Notes: generated by a model not told the origin, from the sequence alone. Counted from the first letter of the stretch, positions 1 through 9,896 are shown. The stretch is DNA of 22,703 nucleotides from DATCSE01 sp036568605 (GCA_036568605.1 DATCSE010000436.1:1-22703), one strand, 5' to 3'. Numbers and translations: made by a program.

Positions 1-1847
1 ACTACGCCCTGATCGGCGACGGCCACACCGCCGCACTGGTCGGGCGCAACGGCTCGATCGACTGGCTCTGCGTGCCGCGCTTCGACGCACCGGCCTGCTT
101 CGCGGCACTGCTGGGCGGCCCCGAGCACGGGCGCTGGCAGATCGCGCCGGAGGCGCCGGCACGGCGCACGCAGCGCCGCTACCGCGGCCACACGCTGATC
201 CTCGAGACCGACTTCGAGACCGACACAGGCGCCGTGCGGATCGTCGACTGCATGCCGCTGGCCGACAACCGTCATGACGTCGTGCGCAGCGTCGAATGCC
301 TGCACGGCGAGGTGGCCCTGCGCATGGAGCTCGTGATCCGGTTCGACTACGGCCACGTCGTGCCGTGGGTGCGCAAGACCGACGGCAACGTGCTCGCGAC
401 CGCCGGGCCCGACACGCTGGAGCTGCACGCCAGCGTGCCGACCCACGGCGAGCGGATGAAGACGGTTGCGCACTTCACGCTGCGCCGCGGCCAGCACGCG
501 ACCTTCGTGCTGAACTACCGCGCCTCGCACGAGCCGGCGCTGCCCGCCCTGGACGCGCCCGCCGCCCTGGTCTCAACGGAACGCGCCTGGACCGCATGGT
601 CGGCGCGGTCGCGCTACGCCGGCCGCTGGACCGACGCGGTGATGCGTTCGCTGATCACGCTGAAGGCGCTGATCTACGAGCCCACCGGCGGCATCGTCGC
701 GGCGCCCACCACGTCGCTGCCCGAACAGTTCGGCGGCGTGCGCAACTGGGACTACCGCTACTGCTGGCTGCGCGACGCGACCTACACGCTGAACACGCTG
801 CTGCTGGCCGGCTACACCGACGAGGCGGTCGCGTGGTGCTCCTGGCTGCTGCGCGCGGTCGCCGGCAGCGCAAAGGACCTGCAGATGCTCTACAGCGTCG
901 ACGGCGTGCGCCGGCTCACCGAAATGGAGCTGCCCTGGCTGCCCGGTTACGACGGCGCGGCACCGGTTCGCATCGGCAACGCCGCGTCCGAGCAGTTCCA
1001 GCTCGACGTCTACGGCGAGGTGATGGACATGCTGCATCTCGCGCGCAGCGTCGGCCTGCAGCCGGAGCCGCATGTGTGGCAGATCCAGAAGGCGCTGGTC
1101 GCCTTCGTCGCATCGCATTGGCGCGAGCCGGACGAAGGTATCTGGGAGATCCGCGGCCCGCGCCGGCATTTCACGCACTCGAAGATGATGGCCTGGGTCG
1201 CGATCGACCGCGCGGTGAAGGCGGTCGAGCGCTTCGGCCTGAACGGGCCGGTCGACGAATGGCGCGGCCTGCGCGACGAGATCCATGCGCAGGTCTGCGC
1301 GTCGGGCTTCGACACGAAGCGCGGCTGCTTCGTGCAGCACTACGGCAGCACCGACCTCGATGCGAGCCTGCTGCTGATGCCGCTGGTCGGCTTCCTGCCG
1401 CCGGACGATCCGCGCGTGCACGCGACGATAGACGCGATCCAGCGCGAGCTGGTCGTCAACGACCTCGTGATCCGCTATCCGACCGTGCATGGCGTCGACG
1501 GCCTGCCGCCCGGCGAAGGGACCTTCCTGCCGTGCACATTCTGGTTCGCCGACAGTCTCGCGGTCACCGGCCGCACGGACGAGGCCGAAGCCGTGTTCGA
1601 GCGGCTGATCGCCACGTGCAACGACGTGGGCCTGCTCTCCGAGGAATACGACCCGCGCACGCGCCGCATGATGGGCAACTTCCCGCAGGCGCTGACGCAC
1701 ATGTCGCTGGTCAACACCGCGCGGCTGCTGTCGATGCCGGCCCACACGCTGCCGCCGCGCTGCCGGCACGGCGATCGGCCGGGCACCGTGCGCGGCGACG
1801 AAGCGGAGGCCGCCGCAACAGGCTCCGCGCAGAAGGCCATAGGCTGA
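1..1847 (+). CDS. Glycoside hydrolase family 15 protein (trehalase/glucoamylase-like), 5' end outside window
   Basis: The reading frame is open from the first base (codons start at base 3) and begins with YALIGDGHTAALVGRNGSID, the normal N-terminal motif of this family, so only a few residues are missing. An N-terminal beta-sandwich domain (about the first 200 residues) is followed by an (alpha/alpha)6 barrel with the hallmark GVRNWDYRYCWLRDA (around bases 738-782), the HFTHSKMMAW motif and a late SEEYDPRT segment that carries the probable catalytic base glutamate. Family members hydrolyse alpha-glucosidic bonds such as trehalose or maltooligosaccharides in the cytoplasm; the exact substrate cannot be read from sequence. 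It ends 9 bp from the convergent histidine kinase gene. The last roughly 40 residues are low-complexity and probably not part of the fold. Confidence 0.93.
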   Translation, partial: YALIGDGHTAALVGRNGSIDWLCVPRFDAPACFAALLGGPEHGRWQIAPEAPARRTQRRYRGHTLILETDFETDTGAVRIVDCMPLADNRHDVVRSVECLHGEVALRMELVIRFDYGHVVPWVRKTDGNVLATAGPDTLELHASVPTHGERMKTVAHFTLRRGQHATFVLNYRASHEPALPALDAPAALVSTERAWTAWSARSRYAGRWTDAVMRSLITLKALIYEPTGGIVAAPTTSLPEQFGGVRNWDYRYCWLRDATYTLNTLLLAGYTDEAVAWCSWLLRAVAGSAKDLQMLYSVDGVRRLTEMELPWLPGYDGAAPVRIGNAASEQFQLDVYGEVMDMLHLARSVGLQPEPHVWQIQKALVAFVASHWREPDEGIWEIRGPRRHFTHSKMMAWVAIDRAVKAVERFGLNGPVDEWRGLRDEIHAQVCASGFDTKRGCFVQHYGSTDLDASLLLMPLVGFLPPDDPRVHATIDAIQRELVVNDLVIRYPTVHGVDGLPPGEGTFLPCTFWFADSLAVTGRTDEAEAVFERLIATCNDVGLLSEEYDPRTRRMMGNFPQALTHMSLVNTARLLSMPAHTLPPRCRHGDRPGTVRGDEAEAAATGSAQKAIG

Positions 1848-1856
1848 TCGGGGCCG

Positions 1857-3233
1857 TCAGCGCGCCGGCACGCTGAACGCCACCGTGGTCACGCCGTCCG
1901 CGCTGCTCGCGGAGACCGCGCCGCCGTGCATGTTCGCGACAGCCTTCACGATCGCGAGGCCCAGCCCGTGCCCGCGGTGCGCGCCGTCGTCGTGGCGCGA
2001 CGCGTCGACGCGGTAGAAGCGGTCGAACAGCCGCGGCAGGTGCGCCGCCATGATGGTCGCGCCGGGATTCGAGACGCTGATCCACACCGTGCCCGCCTGG
2101 CGCGTGATGCGCACCGCGAGACGCGACCCCGGCACCGAATGCTCGATCGCGTTCTGCAGCAGGTTGGACAGCGCGCGCCGGAACAGCGCGACGTTGATCG
2201 TCGCGCGCGCCTGCACCTCGCCATCGACCCGCACCGTGGTGCCGGTCTCGTCGAGCACGAACTCGAAGAATTCGATCGTCTTCTCGACCTCCTGCGCGAC
2301 CGTCACCTCGTCCAGCCCGATCGCGGGCTCGCCCTGGTCGGCGCGCGCGAGAAACAGCATGTCGTTGACGATGGAGCGCAGCCGCTCGAGCTCCTCGAGG
2401 TTGGACTGCAGCGCGTCGCGCAGCTCCGCCGCGCCGCGCGGCCGCGCCAGCGCCACCTGCGTCCCGCCGATCAGGTTGGCCAGCGGCGTGCGCAGCTCAT
2501 GCGCGACGTCGGCGTTGAACGCCTCGAGCTGCTGGTAGGCGGCTTCGAGCCGGTCGAGCGCGCCGTTGAACGCGCTGGCCAGGTCCGACAGCTCGACCGG
2601 CAGCTGCATGCCCTGCAGGCGCTGCGACAAGGCGTTCGGCCGCAACGCCTGCGCCTCGTTCGAGAGCCGCTGCAACGGCCGCAGGCCGACACGCGCGATC
2701 CAGTAGCCGAGCAGCATCACCAGCGCGACCGCGGTCAACGACAGCAGCACCAGCGCGGTCAGGAACGCATGCAGCGTCTGCTCGAACGGCGCGACATCGA
2801 CGCCGACGATCAGCCGCACCGCCGGCCGCTGGTCCAGCGGCTCGATGCGCGCCGCCCGCGTGCGGTAGCGGCGGCCGTGCTCCGGCAGGTTGATGGTGCC
2901 GCGCCCGTCGGCGTCCTCGTCGAGGCGCTCGAGCTCGTCCAGCCCCTTGCCGTACTGGAAGCGCGGGTCGTCGCCCAGCACCCAGAAGCGCACGCGCTGG
3001 TCGGCCGGCGTCAGCGTGTCCAGCTTGGCCTGCACGCGCAGCCAGCGCTCCGGGTCGCCGATGCGCTCGATCGAATAGCGGGTGTTCTGCAGGTGGGTGT
3101 TGAGCTCGTCGTCCTGGTGGCGGACCAGCTCGCCCTCGAGCACACTGTAGAGCGCCGCGCCGATCAGCGCGAACGTCGCCAGCGCCGCGAGCGCGAACAT
3201 CACGACCAGCCGCGTGGTGATGGAGCGCCTCAT
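1857..3233 (-). CDS. Sensor histidine kinase of a two-component system
   Basis: A 458-residue inner membrane sensor kinase. It has a TM helix at about residues 8-32, a periplasmic sensor segment of about 120 residues, and a second TM at about 157-180 followed by a HAMP linker. The HisKA H-box is FNADVAHELRTP with the phosphorylated His near 245. The HATPase domain has an N-box NLLQNAIEHS (Asn near 361) and a G-box GHGLGLAIVK (near 421-430). Its ATG overlaps the response regulator stop by four bases, which implies translational coupling, so it is the cognate kinase. The layout is that of the CusS/CopS/IrlS heavy-metal sensor group, but the ligand is not deducible; no His/Met-rich metal motif stands out in the periplasmic loop. 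It is the last gene of the efflux operon. Confidence 0.94.
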   Translation of the reverse strand: MRRSITTRLVVMFALAALATFALIGAALYSVLEGELVRHQDDELNTHLQNTRYSIERIGDPERWLRVQAKLDTLTPADQRVRFWVLGDDPRFQYGKGLDELERLDEDADGRGTINLPEHGRRYRTRAARIEPLDQRPAVRLIVGVDVAPFEQTLHAFLTALVLLSLTAVALVMLLGYWIARVGLRPLQRLSNEAQALRPNALSQRLQGMQLPVELSDLASAFNGALDRLEAAYQQLEAFNADVAHELRTPLANLIGGTQVALARPRGAAELRDALQSNLEELERLRSIVNDMLFLARADQGEPAIGLDEVTVAQEVEKTIEFFEFVLDETGTTVRVDGEVQARATINVALFRRALSNLLQNAIEHSVPGSRLAVRITRQAGTVWISVSNPGATIMAAHLPRLFDRFYRVDASRHDDGAHRGHGLGLAIVKAVANMHGGAVSASSADGVTTVAFSVPAR

Positions 3234-3910
3234 GTGTCGTCCGCGCGCAGCTCCATCACGTAGCCCATGCCGCGTATCGTGTGCAGCAGCTTCGGGCTGA
3301 ACGCGGCGTCGATCTTCGCGCGCAGCCGCTTGATCGCGACCTCGACCACGTTGGTGTTGCTGTCGAAGTTCATGTCCCACACCAGTTCCGCGATCGCGGT
3401 CTTCGACAGGATCTCGCCCTGGCGCCGCGCCAGTACCGCGAGCAGCGCGAACTCCTTCGCGGTCAGGTCGATGCGCGAACCGCCGCGCCAGGCCTTGCGG
3501 GCCAGCAGGTCGATCTGCAGGTCGGCGATTCGCAGCTGCATGGGCTCCTGGCTGCGGCCGCGCCGCTGCAAGGCCTGCAGCCGCGCGACCAGCTCGAGGA
3601 ACGAGAACGGCTTGATCAGGTAATCGTCGGCGCCGTCGTGCAGGCCGCGCACCCGGTCTTCGATGCGGTCGCGCGCGGTCAGCATGATGACCGGCGTCTG
3701 CTTGACCTGGCGCAGCGCGCGCAGCACCGCGAAGCCGTCCAGGCCGGGCAGCATCGCGTCGAGCACGATCACGTCGTAGTCGTGCACCAGCGCGAGGTGC
3801 TGACCGTCGATGCCGTTGTGCGCGACGTCGACGGCGCAGCCCTGCTCGCCCAGGCCCTTCTGCAGGTACTCGGCGGTCTTGGGCTCGTCTTCGACGATCA
3901 GCAGTCTCAT
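3230..3910 (-). CDS. OmpR/PhoB-family response regulator
   Basis: A 226-residue cytoplasmic transcription factor. The receiver domain (about 1-118) has the acidic pair in IVEDEP, the phospho-acceptor Asp51 in VIVLDAMLPG, Thr78 in IMLTARD and Lys100 in DYLIKPFSF. A winged-helix DNA-binding domain (about 128-222) ends in NVVEVAIKRLRAKID and LLHTIRGMGYVM. This is the CusR/CopR/IrlR type. It starts 9 bp after the RND pump stop and overlaps the kinase start, so pump and regulator are probably co-transcribed, giving a positive feedback arrangement if the regulator acts on the operon's own promoter. A candidate binding site lies at 9897-9912. The inducing signal is unknown. Confidence 0.95.
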   Translation of the reverse strand: MRLLIVEDEPKTAEYLQKGLGEQGCAVDVAHNGIDGQHLALVHDYDVIVLDAMLPGLDGFAVLRALRQVKQTPVIMLTARDRIEDRVRGLHDGADDYLIKPFSFLELVARLQALQRRGRSQEPMQLRIADLQIDLLARKAWRGGSRIDLTAKEFALLAVLARRQGEILSKTAIAELVWDMNFDSNTNVVEVAIKRLRAKIDAAFSPKLLHTIRGMGYVMELRADDT

Positions 3911-3919
3911 CGGTTGTCG

Positions 3920-6900
3920 TCAGTGGGCGTCGGGCGCCGGCAATGCCGCGCCGCCTTGCTTCGCGCGCTTGCGCTCCTGCCGCGCCGCCTTGCGCCGCTC
4001 GTACCAGTAGTGCGCTCTATCGAGGTAGAGGTATACCACCGGCGTCGTGAACAGCGTCAGCAACTGCGAGAGGATCAGCCCGCCGACCATCGCGTAGCCC
4101 AGCGGCCGGCGCAGCTCCGAGCCCGAGCCGTGCCCCAGCATCAGCGGCAGGCCGCTGAGCAGCGCGCACATGGTGGTCATCATGATCGGGCGGAAGCGCA
4201 GCAGGCAGGCCTGGTAGATCGCCTCTTGCGGCGCCATGCCCTGCTCGCGCTCGGCGGTCAGCGCGAAGTCGATCATCATGATGCCGTTCTTCTTGACGAT
4301 GCCGATCAGGAGGATGATGCCGATCAGCGCGATCACCGTCAGCTCGTAGCCGCCGGCCATCAGGATCAGCAGCGCGCCAACGCCGGCCGACGGCAGCGTC
4401 GAGAGGATCGTCAGCGGGTGGATGAAGCTCTCGTAGAGCAGCCCCAGCACGATGTACACCGCGATCAGCGCCGCGGCGATCAGGTAGGGCTGGGTCGACA
4501 GCGAATCGCGGAACGCCTGCGCCGTGCCCTGGAACGAGCCGCTCAGCGACTGCGGCAGGCCCATCGCGGCCTGGGCCTTGTTGATCGCGTCGACCGCGTC
4601 GCCCAGCGCGACGCCGCGTGCCAGGTTGAACGAGATCGTCACCGCCGGGAACTGGCCCTGGTGGCTGATCGACAGGTACGCGGTCTTGTTGGTGTCCAGG
4701 TGCACGAAGGTCGACAGCGGCACCTGCTGGCCGGTGATCGGCGAGGTCAGGTACAGCTTGCTGAACAGCGCCGGGTCGGCCTGCAGCTCGGGCGTGACCT
4801 CCAGCACCACGTGGTAGCTGTTGATCTGCGTGAAGTACTGCGCCACCTGGCGCTGGCCGATCGCGTCGTAGATCGTCGCGTCGATCAGCGCCGGCGAGAT
4901 GCCGAGGCTGGACGCGCGGTCGCGGTCTATCGTCAGCGTCGCGGTCGCGGCGGCGTTCTGCAGGTCGGTCGCCAGGTCGCGCAGCTGCGGCAGCTTCTGG
5001 AAGCTCGCGAGGATCTTCGGCGCCCACTCGTTGAGCTCGTCCAGGTTCGCGTCGGTGATCGTGTACTGGTACTGGGTGCGCGAGAGCCGGCCGCCGACGC
5101 GGATGTCCTGCCCGGCCTGCAGGAACAGGTTCGCGCCCTGCACCTTCGCGAGCTTGGGCCGCAGGCGCGCGATGATGTCGTCGGCCGTCGCGGTGCGACC
5201 TTCGTCCAGCGGGCGCAGGCCGATGAAGAAGTTGCCGGTGTTGAAGGTCGACGAGCTGCCGTTCATGCCGAAGCCGGTCACGTCGGGGTCGGCGCGCACC
5301 ACGTCGGCGAGCTCGATCATCCGGCGGTTCATCGATTCGAACGAAGAGTCCTGCGCCGACTCGGCGAAGCCGGAGATGAAGCCGGTGTCCTGCTGCGGGA
5401 AGAAGCCTTTCGGGATCAGCACGTAGAGCCAGACGGTCGCGGCCACCGTCAGGATGAACACGCACAGCGTCGCGAACTGGTGGCGCAGCACGACGTTCAG
5501 GCCGCGCTTGTAGCCGTCGAGCATCGCGTCGAAGCCGCGCTCGAACAGCTGGTACAGCCGGCCGTGGCTCGCCGCATGCTCGTTCTTCAGGAAGCGCGAG
5601 CACAGCATCGGCGTCAGCGTCAGCGAGACCAGCACCGAGACAAAAATCGTCAGCGTCACCGTGATCGCGAACTCTCGGAACAGCCGGCCGACGATGCCAC
5701 CCATCAGCAGCAGCGGGATGAACACCGCGACCAGCGACACCGAGATCGAGACGATCGTGAAGCCGATCTCGCCGGCACCCTTCAGCGCGGCCTCCAGCGG
5801 CGCCATGCCGTCCTCGATGTGGCGGTAGATGTTCTCCAGCATCACGATCGCGTCGTCGACGACGAAGCCCACCGAAATCGTCAGCGCCATCAGCGAGAGG
5901 TTGTCCAGGCTGAAGCCGCACAGGTACATCGCCGCGGCGGTGCCCATCAGCGCGAGCGGCACCGTCACGCTGGGGATCAGCGTCGCGGCCAGGTTGCGCA
6001 GGAACAAGAAGATCACCAGCACGACCAGCGCGATCGTCAGCACCAGCGTGAACTCCACGTCGCGCACCGACGCGCGTATGGTCTGCGTGCGGTCGATCAG
6101 CGTGTTGACCTCGACGGTCGGCGGGATCGAGGCCTTCAGCTTGGGCAGCGCCTGCTTGATACGGTCCACCGTCTCGATCACGTTGGCGCCCGGCTGCTTG
6201 GTGATCGCGAGGATGATGCCGCGCCCGTTCTGCAGCGTGCTGTCGGCCGGCGCGCCGGCGCCGGCGTAGGCCCAGCCGGCGATCTTGGTGTTCTCGGCCG
6301 CATCGACCGCCACGCCCAGGTCGCGCACGCGCACCGGCGCGCCGTTGCGGTAGGCGAGGATCACGTCGTTCCACGGCGCGGCCTTCAACAGCTGGTCGTT
6401 GGTGTAGACCGTGAAGCTCTGGTCGTGCCCATCCAGCGTGCCCTTGGGCTGGTTCACGGTCGCGCTCGCGACCACCGTGCGCACGTCTTCCAGGCTCATG
6501 CCCAGTGCGGCGAGCTTGGCCGGGTCGACCTGGATGCGGACCGCGGGCTTCTGCTGCCCGCCCAGGTTCACGAGGCCGACGCCCGGGATCTGCGAGATCT
6601 GCTGCGCGAGGATGTTGTCCGCGTAGTCGTTGACCTCGATCAGCGGCAGCGTCTTCGATTGCACCGACAGCAGCAGGATGGGCGAATCGGCCGGGTTGAT
6701 CTTGCGGAACGTCGGCGGGCTGGGCAGCGCGGACGGCAGCTGGCCGGCGGAGGCGTTGATCGCCGCCTGCACGTCCAGCGCGGCGGCGTCGATGTTGCGG
6801 TCCAGGTCGAACTGCAGCGTGATCTGCGACGAGCCCAGGCCGCTGAGCGAGGTCATCTGCGACAGCCCCGCGATCAGCGAGAACTGGCGCTCCAGCGGCT

Positions 6901-7093
6901 GCGCGACATTCGAGGCCATCGTCTCCGGGCTCGCGCCGGGCAGGTTGGCCGAGACCTGGATGGTCGGGAAGTCGACCTGCGGCAGCGGCGCGACCGGCAG
7001 CAGCGGGAACACCGCGATGCCGACCAGCAGGATCGCCGCGGCGAGCAGCGCGGTGCCGATCGGCCGCTTGATGAAACCGGCCGAGATGCTCAT
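3920..7093 (-). CDS. RND multidrug efflux pump inner membrane subunit (MdtB/MdtC/MuxB-like, HAE1 family)
   Basis: A 1057-residue proton-driven transporter of the usual length for the family. TM1 lies at residues 12-32 after a cytoplasmic FIKRPIGTALL start. Two large periplasmic loops flank TM2-6 and TM8-12. The proton-relay aspartates are at VGFVVDDAIVMLEN (Asp413/414), and the partner lysine is in GIVKKNGIMMIDFAL in the second membrane half. The C-terminal tail is basic (YERRKAARQERKRAKQ). Start was chosen at the ATG overlapping the adaptor stop (ATGA). MdtABC and MuxABC systems normally carry two different RND subunits that form a heterotrimer; only one is encoded here, so a homotrimer is the simplest expectation. 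Substrate specificity is not inferable. Confidence 0.96.
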   Translation of the reverse strand: MSISAGFIKRPIGTALLAAAILLVGIAVFPLLPVAPLPQVDFPTIQVSANLPGASPETMASNVAQPLERQFSLIAGLSQMTSLSGLGSSQITLQFDLDRNIDAAALDVQAAINASAGQLPSALPSPPTFRKINPADSPILLLSVQSKTLPLIEVNDYADNILAQQISQIPGVGLVNLGGQQKPAVRIQVDPAKLAALGMSLEDVRTVVASATVNQPKGTLDGHDQSFTVYTNDQLLKAAPWNDVILAYRNGAPVRVRDLGVAVDAAENTKIAGWAYAGAGAPADSTLQNGRGIILAITKQPGANVIETVDRIKQALPKLKASIPPTVEVNTLIDRTQTIRASVRDVEFTLVLTIALVVLVIFLFLRNLAATLIPSVTVPLALMGTAAAMYLCGFSLDNLSLMALTISVGFVVDDAIVMLENIYRHIEDGMAPLEAALKGAGEIGFTIVSISVSLVAVFIPLLLMGGIVGRLFREFAITVTLTIFVSVLVSLTLTPMLCSRFLKNEHAASHGRLYQLFERGFDAMLDGYKRGLNVVLRHQFATLCVFILTVAATVWLYVLIPKGFFPQQDTGFISGFAESAQDSSFESMNRRMIELADVVRADPDVTGFGMNGSSSTFNTGNFFIGLRPLDEGRTATADDIIARLRPKLAKVQGANLFLQAGQDIRVGGRLSRTQYQYTITDANLDELNEWAPKILASFQKLPQLRDLATDLQNAAATATLTIDRDRASSLGISPALIDATIYDAIGQRQVAQYFTQINSYHVVLEVTPELQADPALFSKLYLTSPITGQQVPLSTFVHLDTNKTAYLSISHQGQFPAVTISFNLARGVALGDAVDAINKAQAAMGLPQSLSGSFQGTAQAFRDSLSTQPYLIAAALIAVYIVLGLLYESFIHPLTILSTLPSAGVGALLILMAGGYELTVIALIGIILLIGIVKKNGIMMIDFALTAEREQGMAPQEAIYQACLLRFRPIMMTTMCALLSGLPLMLGHGSGSELRRPLGYAMVGGLILSQLLTLFTTPVVYLYLDRAHYWYERRKAARQERKRAKQGGAALPAPDAH

Positions 7094-8331
7094 CGCCGGC
7101 TCCCCGCCTGCGAGCCGGCCGGCGCGCTGGCGTCCGCGAGCTTCGCGGCGCCGCGCGGCGCCTCGGCGATGCGTGCGCCGGGCTTGAGCTTGTACTGGCC
7201 GTCGACAACGACGCGCTGGCCCGCGCTCAAGCCCTTGTCGATCACGGCGATGCCATCCTGGATGCTCGCGACCTCGACGGGCTGCGGCTGCACCGTCTGA
7301 CTGTCCGCATCGACGACGTAGGCGTAGGTGCCGTTCGGGCTGCGCTGCACCGCCGCGGCCGGCACGGTCAGCGCGTCCTTGCGCTGGCCCAGCACCAGCC
7401 GCACGTTGACGTACTGCCCCGGCCACAGCGCATGCGTCGGGTTGGCGAAGCTGCCCTTGAGCTGGATCGTGCCGCTGGCCGTGTCGATCTGGTTGTTCAG
7501 CAGCACCAGCTTGCCGGTGGCGAGCAGCTCGCGGCCGTTGCGCGCGTAGGCCTGCACCACCGGCGCTTCGCGGTTCGCGCCGCTCGCGTTCAGCGCGCGG
7601 TTGATGTCGGGGAACGCTTCTTCGGGCAGCGTGAACACCACCGAGATCGGGTCGACCTGGTTGATCACGACCAGCCCGTTGGCATCGGTCGCATGCACGA
7701 TGTTGCCCGGGTCCACGAGCCGCGCGCCGACGCGCCCGCCGATCGGCGCGGTGATGGTCGTGAAGCCGAGCTGCACCTGCGCGTAGTGGATCTGCGCGTC
7801 GTCGGTCTGCACCGCGGCCTCGAGCTGCGCGACCAGTGCCTTCTGCGTGTCGACCTGCTGCGGCGTGGCCGCCTGCTCGGCGAGCAGCGACGTGTAGCGC
7901 GTCAGGTCGACGCGCGCGTTGGCCAGCGTCGCCTGGTCCTTCGCTCGCTGCGCCTGCGCCTGCGCGAGCTGCGCCTGCAGCGTGCGCGGGTCGATGCGCG
8001 CGAGCATCTGGCCGGCCTTGACGTCCTGCCCTTCGACGAAGCCGACCTTGTCGAGCTGGCCATCGATGCGCGCCTTGACGGTGACGCTCTGCGCGGCCGT
8101 CGCGGTGCCGATGCCGGCGCGGTAGACCGGCACGTCCTGCGCCTTCACCGCCGCGGTCGTGACCTGGACCGGCGGCGGCGCCGAGGGCTGCTCGGTCTTC
8201 TGGGGAGCATCGGCCGCGTGCGCGGGATGATTCAGCGCCCACACGCAGGCCGCGGCTATCACCGAGAGCGCCAGCAGGCCCGCCCAGGTGGACCGCTGTC
8301 GGAAGAAGACGAAGGAGTTCGTGTCGTTCAT
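7090..8331 (-). CDS. RND efflux periplasmic adaptor (MFP/HlyD family, MdtA-like)
   Basis: A 413-residue membrane fusion protein linking the RND pump to the outer membrane channel. An N-terminal hydrophobic segment at about residues 17-40 (ending HPAHAADAP) is a signal peptide or anchor. Lipoyl half-motifs flank an alpha-hairpin: the first around SVTVKARIDGQLDKVGFVEG, then a heptad-rich coiled coil (LQAQLAQAQAQRAKDQATL and onward), the second half at FTTITAPIGGRVGARLVDPG. Beta-barrel and membrane-proximal domains follow, with a typical LTVPAAAVQRSPNGTYAYVV. The C-terminal tail is Ala/Gly rich. It overlaps its neighbours at both ends by ATGA. The downstream partner is the RND pump and the upstream partner is the channel. 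Confidence 0.95.
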   Translation of the reverse strand: MNDTNSFVFFRQRSTWAGLLALSVIAAACVWALNHPAHAADAPQKTEQPSAPPPVQVTTAAVKAQDVPVYRAGIGTATAAQSVTVKARIDGQLDKVGFVEGQDVKAGQMLARIDPRTLQAQLAQAQAQRAKDQATLANARVDLTRYTSLLAEQAATPQQVDTQKALVAQLEAAVQTDDAQIHYAQVQLGFTTITAPIGGRVGARLVDPGNIVHATDANGLVVINQVDPISVVFTLPEEAFPDINRALNASGANREAPVVQAYARNGRELLATGKLVLLNNQIDTASGTIQLKGSFANPTHALWPGQYVNVRLVLGQRKDALTVPAAAVQRSPNGTYAYVVDADSQTVQPQPVEVASIQDGIAVIDKGLSAGQRVVVDGQYKLKPGARIAEAPRGAAKLADASAPAGSQAGSRR

Positions 8332-9812
8332 GTCGAGTGCGGGGAAGTCGTCGTCGGATTCGAGGCCACCGGCGCCGCGGGCGTCCAGCCGCCGCCGGTC
8401 GCCGTGATCAGGCCGACGCTCGCGACAAGCTGGCGGCCGCGCAGCTGCACCGCGGTGCGCTGGTTGGTCAGCGAGAGCGTCTGCGCGGTGATGACGCTCA
8501 GGTAGGTCGCGGTGCCGGCGCGGTACTGGCTCAGCGCCAGGCGCTCGGCGAGCTGCGCGGCCTGCACGGCCTTGGCCTGCAGCTCGCTCTCGCGATCGAG
8601 CACGCCCAGGCTGGCGAGGTTGTCCTCGACCTGCTGGAAGCCGCTCAGCACGGTCTGCTTGTATTGCGCGACCGCGGCGTCGTAGGCCGCGACCGCCTGC
8701 GCGTCGTGCGCGCGGCGGGCACCGCCATCGAACACGGTCTGTGCCAGCGCCGCGCCCAGCGACCAGACGCGGCTGGGCGTGTCGAACAGGCTGCCCAGCG
8801 TGGCAGCGCTGAAGCCGCCGCTCGCGCTCAGCGTCAACGATGGGAAGTACGCCGCATGGGCGACGCCGATGTTCGCGTTGGCCTGCGCGACGCGGCGCTC
8901 GGCCGCTGCGATGTCCGGCCGCCGCTCCAGCAGTTCCGACGGCAGGCCCGGCGGCGATGCCGGCACGCGCACGTCGAAAGGTTGCGCCGCGGTCGCCGGC
9001 GCCAGGCTGAACGCGGCCGGCGCGCGGCCGGTGAGGATCGCGATCGCATGCTCGAGCTGGCTGCGCTGGGCGTCCAGGTCCGCGGCCTGCGCCTGCGTCG
9101 TCGCCAACTGGCTGTCGGCCAGCGCGACATCGGACAGCAGCACGACGCCGGCGCGGTACTGCGCCTGCGTCAGCTGCAGCGAGCGCGCGTAGGCCTCGCT
9201 GGTCGCGGCATAGAGATCGCGCAGCTGGTCGGTGATGCGCAGCTGGAAGTAGTCCTGCGCGAGCGCGGCCTGGATGCTCAGGCGCGTCGCCGCGAGGTCA
9301 TCGGCGCTGGCCTGTGCGCCGGCCTCGCCCGCTTCGACCGCGCGCCGCACGCTGCCCCACAGATCGGGCTCCCAGCTCGCGGCCAGCCCGACGTCGACCG
9401 TGTTGCCGAGCTTCACGCCGCTCGTGTCGGTGCGCGCGCGCTGCGCGCCCGCCGACATGCCGACACTGGGATAGAGCCCGGCGCGCGCCGCATCGGCCAA
9501 AGCCTTCGCCTCGCGATACTGCGCCTCGGCGACCCGCAGGTTCTGGTTCGCGCGCTCGGCATCCGCCATCAGCACGTTCAGCACCGGATCGCGATAACTC
9601 TCCCACCAGGGCCTGTCGCTCTCGGCCGGCTTCGGCTCGGCGTTCTTCCAGCCCGCGGTTTCCTTGTACGCGACGGGCACATCGACGGTCGGGCGCACGT
9701 AATCTGGGCCGGCGGCGCAGCCACCGAGCAGCAGCGCCGTGGAGATGGCAGCCAGCCGGCGCGCGGTTCGAGACGCGCGGGCATGCGGGGCACGGTGTGG
9801 GGACAGGTCCAT
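8328..9812 (-). CDS. RND efflux outer membrane lipoprotein, NodT/OprM family
   Basis: A 494-residue TolC-like channel. Residues 1-32 form a lipoprotein signal with a basic stretch, a hydrophobic core (AAISTALL) and a lipobox LGGC with Cys32 as the predicted acylated residue. It is followed by GPDYVRPTV, the standard start of the mature NodT family. Two outer membrane efflux repeats follow, with characteristic PWWESYRDPVLN, WEPDLWGSVRRAVEA, LPSELLERRPDIAAAERRV and LSQYRAGTATYLSVITAQ motifs. First gene of the five-gene operon. The chosen ATG has no strong Shine-Dalgarno sequence in front of it; alternative starts would shorten the N-region but not the lipobox. The C-terminal tail beyond GLITATGG is a Pro/Thr/Ser-rich extension. 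Confidence 0.95.
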   Translation of the reverse strand: MDLSPHRAPHARASRTARRLAAISTALLLGGCAAGPDYVRPTVDVPVAYKETAGWKNAEPKPAESDRPWWESYRDPVLNVLMADAERANQNLRVAEAQYREAKALADAARAGLYPSVGMSAGAQRARTDTSGVKLGNTVDVGLAASWEPDLWGSVRRAVEAGEAGAQASADDLAATRLSIQAALAQDYFQLRITDQLRDLYAATSEAYARSLQLTQAQYRAGVVLLSDVALADSQLATTQAQAADLDAQRSQLEHAIAILTGRAPAAFSLAPATAAQPFDVRVPASPPGLPSELLERRPDIAAAERRVAQANANIGVAHAAYFPSLTLSASGGFSAATLGSLFDTPSRVWSLGAALAQTVFDGGARRAHDAQAVAAYDAAVAQYKQTVLSGFQQVEDNLASLGVLDRESELQAKAVQAAQLAERLALSQYRAGTATYLSVITAQTLSLTNQRTAVQLRGRQLVASVGLITATGGGWTPAAPVASNPTTTSPHST

Positions 9813-9896
9813 GTCGGCAGCGACGTCGTCGCAGTGGCATCAGCGGGTCTGCATGCCACTCTAGAAGCCGCACCGGCTGCCCACGCTGTCGCGAAA

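Noticed and set aside
1840..1870. Bidirectional terminator between the convergent GH15 and kinase genes
   Set aside because: Only 9 bp separate the stops and no convincing stem with a U-tract was seen.
296..1876. Alternative frame inside the GH15 gene
   Set aside because: Arg/Ala-rich shadow frame; the GH15 frame has all the family motifs.
3281..7300. Very long plus-strand reading frame (1339 codons) opposite the RND pump
   Set aside because: It is Arg/Gln/His-rich with no recognisable domain, as expected for the antisense of a high-GC gene; the minus-strand pump is fully conserved.
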